11,316 bases of DNA, from assembly GCA_947445045.1 (NCBI GenBank), contig CANFCA010000012.1, positions 1-11,316 on the forward strand. Direction: 5' to 3'. The DNA comes from Gallionellaceae bacterium (lineage in GTDB: Bacteria > Pseudomonadota > Gammaproteobacteria > Burkholderiales > Gallionellaceae). The position numbers and the translations under genes are program-made. Under the pieces are notes generated by a model. That model was not told the DNA's origin. It worked only from the letters and a program-made list of their open reading frames with translations, and ran no database searches. Below, piece after piece: positions 6,154-11,316 of the stretch. How positions within the stretch are numbered: position 1 is the stretch's first letter; every line of letters begins with the position of its first letter.

Positions 6154-7812
6154 ATGATGAACTTCTTGAATAATCGAACGGTTCGAATCTTCACTCAAGC
6201 CGCCCTACTCAGCGCGCTACTCTCAGCGTGTGGCGGCAATGGAACGACTAGCACCACCTCGGATGTTGTTCACCCAACACCAACAGAAGCTTCGCGCATA
6301 CTTTCCCAAGGAACATTTGGACCCACCGCCGCAGAAATCAACAGGCTCAGCAACATGGGTACGTCTGCTTGGTTTAACGATCAATTCTCCAAACCTCAGC
6401 CAACAAAATCACTGCATTTCACTTATATGAACCAAGCTCAAGCAGCATTGCCAGCCGGTCAAAATTTAAGTGAAGCTCAATTCCTTGAGTCGTTTTGGCA
6501 AAAAGCCGTGAAGGGTGATGACCAGCTACGTCAACGCGTGGCATTTGCGCTATCAGAAATTTTTGTTATCTCTTTTCAAAACACTACGCTTGCTAATAAT
6601 CCGCGTGGCGTGGCTGAATATTACGACATGCTGGGCGCATTCGCTTTTGGTAATTTTAGAGACCTATTAGAACAAGTCACTCTGCACCCCATGATGGGTA
6701 ACTATCTCAGCTCATTGCGAAATCAAAAAACAGTTGGCGCTCGACTGCCTGATGAAAATTATGCGCGTGAAGTGATGCAATTATTCACTATTGGACTCAG
6801 GGAGCTCAACGAAGATGGCACTGAAACTAACCCACCTAAAGCCACTTACACGAGCGACGATATCAAAGGATTGGCGAAGGTTTTTACGGGGTGGAGTTGG
6901 TACGGAACAGATAAAACAGATACACGATTTTTTGGCGGCACCCCTGACCCCAACCGCGATTGGAGGCCGATGCAAAACTATCCAAATTTCCATGAAACCT
7001 TACCAAAAACCTTTCTCGGCGTAACAATCCCAGCCAACACTTCTGGTGAAGAAAGCCTAAAAATCGCATTGGATACCCTATTCAATCATCCAAACGTCGG
7101 TCCTTTCATTGCTCGTCGACTCATACAACGCTTGGTCACCAGCAACCCTAGCCCCACTTATATTGGCAACGTTGCGAAAGTGTTCGCCAACAATGGACAA
7201 GGCGTGCGTGGTGATATGAAAGCGGTGATTAAAGCTGTGTTGTTAGACCCTGAAGCGATGACATTTTCAACTGCTCCTAGCGCGGGAAAATTACGTGAAC
7301 CTGTGGTTCGCCTCGCCAATTGGATGCGTGCATTTAACCCCCAATCAACCCTTGCCACTGGGCAATTTCCCGTTGGCAACCTTGACGATCCCTTGCGGGA
7401 AATCGGTCAAACGCCGATGAGTTCGCCTACGGTATTTAATTTTTTCCGTCCTGACTATATCCCTCCCAACTCCAGTATCGCCGCTGCTAACTTGGTTGCC
7501 CCTGAAATGCAGATCACTGAAGAAACTTCTGTAGTGGGTTATTTGAACTATATGCACAATGCCATTCCTAGAGGGATTGGAACTTCGAATGTCATTCAAC
7601 CTGATTACGCTACCGAACTGGCGTTGGCTAGCACGCCAGATCTTTTGGTTGATCGCATCAATCTATTACTAATGCAAAATAATATGTCGGCAGGATTACG
7701 TACACAAATCCTCGCGACCATTAACTCCAACCCGAACAACACCGCCCTAAATAAAGTTTACTTGGCGATATTCCTCACCATGGCATCGCCCGAATATCTC
7801 GTGCAGAAATAA
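6154..7812 (+). CDS. DUF1800-family lipoprotein
   Basis: About 552 residues from ATG 6154 (ATG 6157 is equally possible; GGGG at 6145-6148 serves both). A lipoprotein signal ends in the lipobox LSAC, with lipidation expected on Cys26 and GGN after it, so the protein should be membrane-anchored and face the periplasm or surface. The remainder is the DUF1800 domain, with familiar landmarks: EASRILSQGTFGPT near residue 45, ENYAREVMQLFTIGL (201-215), GLAKVFTGWSW (239-249), FIARRLIQRLV (318-328), KLREPVVRLANWMRAF (379-394) and SPTVFNFFRPDYIPP (424-438). The length fits the family. The molecular function of DUF1800 is not established to my knowledge. It is commonly encoded next to a DUF1501 gene, as here (16-base gap), which implies that the two act together. 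Confidence 0.93.
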   Translation: MMNFLNNRTVRIFTQAALLSALLSACGGNGTTSTTSDVVHPTPTEASRILSQGTFGPTAAEINRLSNMGTSAWFNDQFSKPQPTKSLHFTYMNQAQAALPAGQNLSEAQFLESFWQKAVKGDDQLRQRVAFALSEIFVISFQNTTLANNPRGVAEYYDMLGAFAFGNFRDLLEQVTLHPMMGNYLSSLRNQKTVGARLPDENYAREVMQLFTIGLRELNEDGTETNPPKATYTSDDIKGLAKVFTGWSWYGTDKTDTRFFGGTPDPNRDWRPMQNYPNFHETLPKTFLGVTIPANTSGEESLKIALDTLFNHPNVGPFIARRLIQRLVTSNPSPTYIGNVAKVFANNGQGVRGDMKAVIKAVLLDPEAMTFSTAPSAGKLREPVVRLANWMRAFNPQSTLATGQFPVGNLDDPLREIGQTPMSSPTVFNFFRPDYIPPNSSIAAANLVAPEMQITEETSVVGYLNYMHNAIPRGIGTSNVIQPDYATELALASTPDLLVDRINLLLMQNNMSAGLRTQILATINSNPNNTALNKVYLAIFLTMASPEYLVQK

Positions 7813-7828
7813 TGTAAGGACAGACATC

Positions 7829-9295
7829 ATGACTAACCCTATCAATATGTCGCGACGTGAATTCTTACGCAGAGGCACACTGCTGTCTGTAGCAGGCTCT
7901 TTCAGCGCGCCCTTTGCGCTCAATTTATTTTCCATGAACGTGGCGGCGGCTTCAACTTTCACCTCAGATTACAAAGCGATTGTGTGCCTCTACTTTGGCG
8001 GGGGAAACGATAGCGCCAATATGGTGTTAGCGACGGACACCTCATCATGGGCCGGCTATCAGTCTGCACGCAGCATCGGCGGGGCAGCATCTATTGCTTT
8101 ACCCATTGCGAGGGTACTGCCCATCGTACCGAACACTCCTCATATAGATGCCGTAGGAACGCGCGCCTTCGCCTTGCACCCCAATCTCACCCAACTTAAA
8201 ACCTTGTTTGATGCGGGACGTGCCGCCGTAATTGCTAACGTAGGAACTTTGATTGAGCCGATTGCAGACAAAGTTGCATATCGCAGTAGTGCGATCCAAA
8301 AACCGGCCAACCTATTTTCACATAGCGATCAAACCACGCAATGGCATTCGGCTGATCCTAGCAAGCCGATTTATGGCTGGGGCGGACGCATGGGGGATGT
8401 GTTAAAGACCAGCAACGGCAAACAAAATTTCACCAACATGTCTTCGTCTGGGAATAGCGTTTTTTTAGCGGGCGAAACGATCAATCAGTATCAGATCAAC
8501 TCCAATGGATCTGCCGTACCCATTGATGGCATGGCGAACTTATTTGGTATCAACACAGCCAATAACCCGCTGAAATCCATCATCACTAACACTGGCGCGA
8601 GCAATCTTCTGGAAAAAGAACATGCAGCAATCGTAGAGCGATCCATTGCAGCACAAACTGATTTGAATAACGTCATGCTGGCAACCGCCACCTCTGTTAC
8701 CGCACCGACTCAATATACCAACCCAAACAACAATCAACCCGGCAACAATTCACTGGCGACACAATTGCGAACGGTGGCACGCATCATCGCTGGCCAAACC
8801 ACCTTGGGCGCACACCGACAAGTATTCTTCGTCAGCATCGGTGGATTCGACACGCATGACAATCAACTCACGGGACAAGCTGATTTGATGGCTCGAATCG
8901 ACCACGCTGTGTCCTATTTTTATAACACGCTAGCAACACTGTCTGGCGTAGGCGATATGAGCAGCAACGTAACGCTATTCACTGCTTCTGATTTTGGTCG
9001 AACTTTTACCAGCAATGGCGATGGTACCGATCACGGTTGGGGCGCACATCATTTTGTCGTAGGTGGCGCAGTGAAAGGCAAAGATATTTATGGCAACTTC
9101 CCGCAAACCGCTGTTTCTGGCGGCAGCATCGACAACCCACTGGATGTCGGATCAGGCAGCCTGATCCCCACCATCTCCGTCGATCAATATGCAGGCACAT
9201 TGGCGAAATGGTTTGGATTAAGCCCAGCGGAAATTGCATCCGTATTCCCTAACCTTAATAAATTTCCAATTCAGGATTTAGGCTTCATGGTTTAA
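7829..9295 (+). CDS. DUF1501-family protein, Tat-exported
   Basis: A 488-residue protein starting at ATG 7829, eight bases after TAAGGA. The N-terminus carries a twin-arginine signal (SRREFLRR, 8-15), a hydrophobic stretch and a small-residue cleavage region near VAAAS (38-42), so it should be exported folded, possibly with a bound metal. The mature domain shows DUF1501 landmarks: LYFGGGNDSANM (54-65), FSHSDQTTQWHS (163-174), VSIGGFDTHDNQ (335-346), TASDFGRT (385-392) and DHGWGAHHFVVGG (401-413). The Asp/His-rich motifs resemble metal ligands of the alkaline phosphatase/sulphatase superfamily, to which DUF1501 is related. Hydrolase activity is plausible but not shown by the sequence alone. 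It is the partner of the DUF1800 gene directly upstream and precedes the cytochrome-like lipoprotein by 17 bases. Confidence 0.93.
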   Translation: MTNPINMSRREFLRRGTLLSVAGSFSAPFALNLFSMNVAAASTFTSDYKAIVCLYFGGGNDSANMVLATDTSSWAGYQSARSIGGAASIALPIARVLPIVPNTPHIDAVGTRAFALHPNLTQLKTLFDAGRAAVIANVGTLIEPIADKVAYRSSAIQKPANLFSHSDQTTQWHSADPSKPIYGWGGRMGDVLKTSNGKQNFTNMSSSGNSVFLAGETINQYQINSNGSAVPIDGMANLFGINTANNPLKSIITNTGASNLLEKEHAAIVERSIAAQTDLNNVMLATATSVTAPTQYTNPNNNQPGNNSLATQLRTVARIIAGQTTLGAHRQVFFVSIGGFDTHDNQLTGQADLMARIDHAVSYFYNTLATLSGVGDMSSNVTLFTASDFGRTFTSNGDGTDHGWGAHHFVVGGAVKGKDIYGNFPQTAVSGGSIDNPLDVGSGSLIPTISVDQYAGTLAKWFGLSPAEIASVFPNLNKFPIQDLGFMV

Positions 9296-9312
9296 ACGAA
9301 GGAAAATATCGC

Positions 9313-10008
9313 ATGCTAAATGATCTGATTAAATCCCTGAGCCTTACCCTGCTGTCTTTAACACTTGTCTCCTGCGGTGGTGGAGGTAATTCAAGCTCAT
9401 CCAGCAACACACCCCAACCTGCAACAGTTAAATCTATCGTTCCGTACGGGGTGATGGCACCAGTAAGCAATCAACCATTATCAATAGTTGGGACTAACTT
9501 TGTGAGCGGTATGTCCATCAGTGTTGATGGCATCAACTATCCAGCAGTAGTCATCTCGCCGACGGTCATCAACGCCAATGTGGCTATTAATACTGTGCCA
9601 GCCAATAACATCGCCAACGTCAGCGTCAAATCTTCATCAGGCACAACACTCGGCACGGTTACTTTAGGCGTGGCTAGCGCAGACAGAACACTTGCCATAG
9701 ATGTGTGGCCAATCTTTGATGCCAACTGCCGATCCTGTCACACAGGAAACGCCAATGGCAATCTGGATCTGAGCAGCCCTGCTGCTATCGCTGCAAACCT
9801 TACTACGGGGTTAATCGGCATTCCAAGTTCTGGCTGCTCACCAAATTTTCGTGTGGTAGTGGGTGATCCACGCCCTACTAGCAGTGTACTCATAGACAAA
9901 ATTAAATCAGCTATCCCTTGCAGTGGCAACCCTATGCCTCCAACGGGTAGCCTAACTCCAACCGAAGTTCAAACGATAGTCGATTGGGTGGCCGGTGGTG
10001 CGAATTAA
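9313..10008 (+). CDS. Lipoprotein with IPT/TIG-like domain and mono-haem cytochrome c motif
   Basis: A 231-residue protein from ATG 9313, with AAGGA at 9299-9303. The lipoprotein signal ends LVSC (lipidated Cys21), followed by a Gly/Ser spacer. Residues 38-120 look like an IPT/TIG immunoglobulin-like domain (VKSIVPYGVMAPVSNQPLSI, then VGTNFVSGMSISVDG). Residues 126-231 resemble the small cytochrome c domains found beside DUF1501/DUF1800 proteins in planctomycetes. They include WPIFDANCRSCHTG with a CXXCH haem site at 139-143, NGNLDLSS, and NPMPPTGSLTPTEVQTIVDWV, where Met208 is the likely sixth ligand. Two further cysteines (175 and 203) could form a disulphide. Haem would be attached in the periplasm by the cytochrome c maturation machinery. 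The protein is probably an electron-transfer or redox-sensing member of the five-gene system. Confidence 0.88.
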   Translation: MLNDLIKSLSLTLLSLTLVSCGGGGNSSSSSNTPQPATVKSIVPYGVMAPVSNQPLSIVGTNFVSGMSISVDGINYPAVVISPTVINANVAINTVPANNIANVSVKSSSGTTLGTVTLGVASADRTLAIDVWPIFDANCRSCHTGNANGNLDLSSPAAIAANLTTGLIGIPSSGCSPNFRVVVGDPRPTSSVLIDKIKSAIPCSGNPMPPTGSLTPTEVQTIVDWVAGGAN

Positions 10009-10024
10009 ACTCAGGGAGTGTAAT

Positions 10025-11185
10025 TCAATGCCACTTGGAGAAGCCCATGATACCTACCAGAAAGCGAATCACAGCATAGCTAATACGTGACAAAAAAGGG
10101 GCGAAATAATCACCTTTAACAGACTCAATTCGTTTTACATCCTTCGCAATAATCTCAAGCAAACTCGAACACAATGCTTGTGCAAAGCTCGCATCGTTCA
10201 CCACTAAATTGGCTTCACGTGACAGCAATAAACTAAACGGATCAATATTCGAAGAACCTACCGTTGACCATTTCCCATCAATAACAGCCACTTTCGCGTG
10301 TAAATAGCTTGCTTGATATTCATAAATCTCAACACCCACGGCGAGCAACTCTTCGTACAACGAACGAGTCGCATAATGTTGAATGACATACTCTACACGA
10401 CCCTGTAACAATAGTACGACACGTACCCCTCGATGTGCTGCTTGCTTTAACGCACGACGAAAAATTCGACCTGGTAAAAAATAAGCATTAGCAATAATAA
10501 CTTCACTTTGTGCGTTGGCTATCGCAGTTAAATAGGCACGCTCAATATCACGACGATGGCGTACATTGTCACGCACCACAAAAGTGAGGGAGGGCGAAGC
10601 AACGTCATGCGGCCTATCAACGACACTGGCAAAAAATTGTTTCCCCCTTCTGCGGAAATTTGCCCATGACACGACACCCCATAGATGCCGCATGGTCTGA
10701 TGAATTTCGCCAACCACGGTACCTTGTACCCGCACCGCATAATCCAGTTGCGGCATCGTTAATTCAGTATGTGCTGGCACGTCATTCATGATGTTGATGC
10801 CACCGATATAAGCCACCCCGCCATCGATTACAACTAACTTGCGATGCAAGCGACGTAAACGATAGCGACGTATGCGAAATTGTGAACGCTCGCGGCGAAA
10901 CCACTGCATTTCAATCCCTGCCATACGCCATTCGTTCAGCCAATCTGGCGACAATTCAGCCGAGCCAAATCCATCTAACAGCACCCTCACCACCAAACCT
11001 CGCGTGGCCGCATGTTGCAATGCCTCAGCAACCAACCGGCCAATTACATCATCAACGAAGCGGTAGGTTTCCAGATAAATCGAATGCTGTGCTGCGGCAA
11101 TATCTTTGCAAAGCTGGGGGAAAAATTCCGCCCCGTTTTGCATTAACGTGAGTTGATTCTCCGCGACATGGTGAATGCTACTCAT
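10025..11185 (-). CDS. clsB: Cardiolipin synthase B-type phospholipase D family enzyme
   Basis: A 386-residue protein with two phospholipase D (HKD) motifs: H114, K116, D121 (LHRKLVVIDGGVAYIGGINI) and H296, K298, D303 (LHAKVAVIDGKWSTVGSSNID). There is no N-terminal double membrane helix of the ClsA type, and the length and motif spacing fit ClsB (YbhO). Bacterial Cls enzymes make cardiolipin at the inner membrane; E. coli ClsB also has phosphatidylglycerol synthesis activity. The C-terminus is hydrophobic (YAVIRFLVGIMGFSKWH) and may be a membrane contact. A basic patch, RRERSQFRIRRYRLRRLHRK (97-116), precedes the first motif. The start codon overlaps the end of the EEP-family gene upstream, which favours translational coupling. 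Its stop lies 16 bases from the stop of the convergent cytochrome-like gene, with no visible terminator between them. Confidence 0.92.
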   Translation of the reverse strand: MSSIHHVAENQLTLMQNGAEFFPQLCKDIAAAQHSIYLETYRFVDDVIGRLVAEALQHAATRGLVVRVLLDGFGSAELSPDWLNEWRMAGIEMQWFRRERSQFRIRRYRLRRLHRKLVVIDGGVAYIGGINIMNDVPAHTELTMPQLDYAVRVQGTVVGEIHQTMRHLWGVVSWANFRRRGKQFFASVVDRPHDVASPSLTFVVRDNVRHRRDIERAYLTAIANAQSEVIIANAYFLPGRIFRRALKQAAHRGVRVVLLLQGRVEYVIQHYATRSLYEELLAVGVEIYEYQASYLHAKVAVIDGKWSTVGSSNIDPFSLLLSREANLVVNDASFAQALCSSLLEIIAKDVKRIESVKGDYFAPFLSRISYAVIRFLVGIMGFSKWH

Positions 11186-11316
11186 TGCGCTTCAGCTTGG
11201 TAGATAGTGCGGCATGGTCAGACAGTCTCTGCCAAGCTCCTCCCACATGCACTTTGCTGTGTATGACACTAAAACCACGCACATAGATTCGATCCAATCG
11301 AAACAACGGAAACCGA
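11178..11316 (-). CDS. Endonuclease/exonuclease/phosphatase (EEP) family protein, C-terminal fragment (YbhP-like)
   Basis: The last 45 codons of a gene whose 5' part lies beyond the window; stop TAG at 11178-11180. The visible end reads FRLDRIYVRGFSVIHSKVHV, a linker, then RLSDHAAL and a basic tail KLKRNE. LDRI(Y/F)V followed by the SDH motif is the C-terminal signature of the EEP superfamily, where the His acts in catalysis on phosphodiesters or phosphomonoesters. The stop overlaps the clsB start by eight bases. The same gene pair (ybhP-clsB) is found in E. coli, which supports the YbhP-like call. The substrate is unknown. Confidence 0.85.
   Translation of the reverse strand, partial: RFPLFRLDRIYVRGFSVIHSKVHVGGAWQRLSDHAALSTKLKRNE

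Noticed and set aside
10009..10024. Terminator between the cytochrome-like gene and clsB
   Set aside because: The 16-base gap and its flanks show no stem followed by a T-tract on either strand.

Overview
The window reads as chromosomal DNA of a Gram-negative proteobacterium, most likely a betaproteobacterium. This placement is an inference. It rests on outer-membrane barrels, lipoprotein and Tat signals, an Atm1-type ABC exporter, a PbpG-type endopeptidase and an EEP-ClsB pair, together with moderate GC content. No RNA gene, insertion sequence, CRISPR array or phage gene was seen. Base composition looks even across the window.

Left part (1-2700). The 3' part of an unrecognised gene (+ strand, cut by the window edge) converges with a minus-strand group. 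That group is a short J-domain co-chaperone (825-1124), a small membrane-anchored protein of unknown function (1172-1675) and a PbpG-type D,D-endopeptidase (1731-2651). A good intrinsic terminator (about 1687-1712, minus strand) follows pbpG. The small membrane-protein gene and the J-domain gene therefore probably form a separate transcription unit or depend on read-through.

Centre (2712-4847). An Atm1/ABCB7-type half-transporter lies 60 bases upstream of pbpG on the same strand, and the two are probably co-transcribed. A 339-base divergent intergenic region follows. It holds a TATAAT box facing the exporter, a 10-bp palindrome and a long hairpin or operator-like inverted repeat facing the next operon.

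Right-centre (4848-10008). Five plus-strand genes have only 16-23 bases between them, mostly with clear ribosome-binding sites. In order they are: a small outer-membrane beta-barrel, a paralogous barrel with a Pro/Thr/Ala-rich N-terminal extension, a DUF1800 lipoprotein, a Tat-exported DUF1501 protein, and a lipoprotein joining an IPT/TIG-like domain to a mono-haem cytochrome c motif. All five carry an export signal, so this looks like one envelope system. DUF1800-DUF1501 pairs are widespread, but their biochemical function is not established as far as I know. The addition of twin barrels and a cytochrome-like lipoprotein makes this the most interesting part of the window.

Right edge (10025-11316, minus strand). 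A ClsB-type cardiolipin synthase with two HKD motifs overlaps by 8 bases the end of an endonuclease/exonuclease/phosphatase-family gene. This matches the ybhP-clsB order of E. coli.
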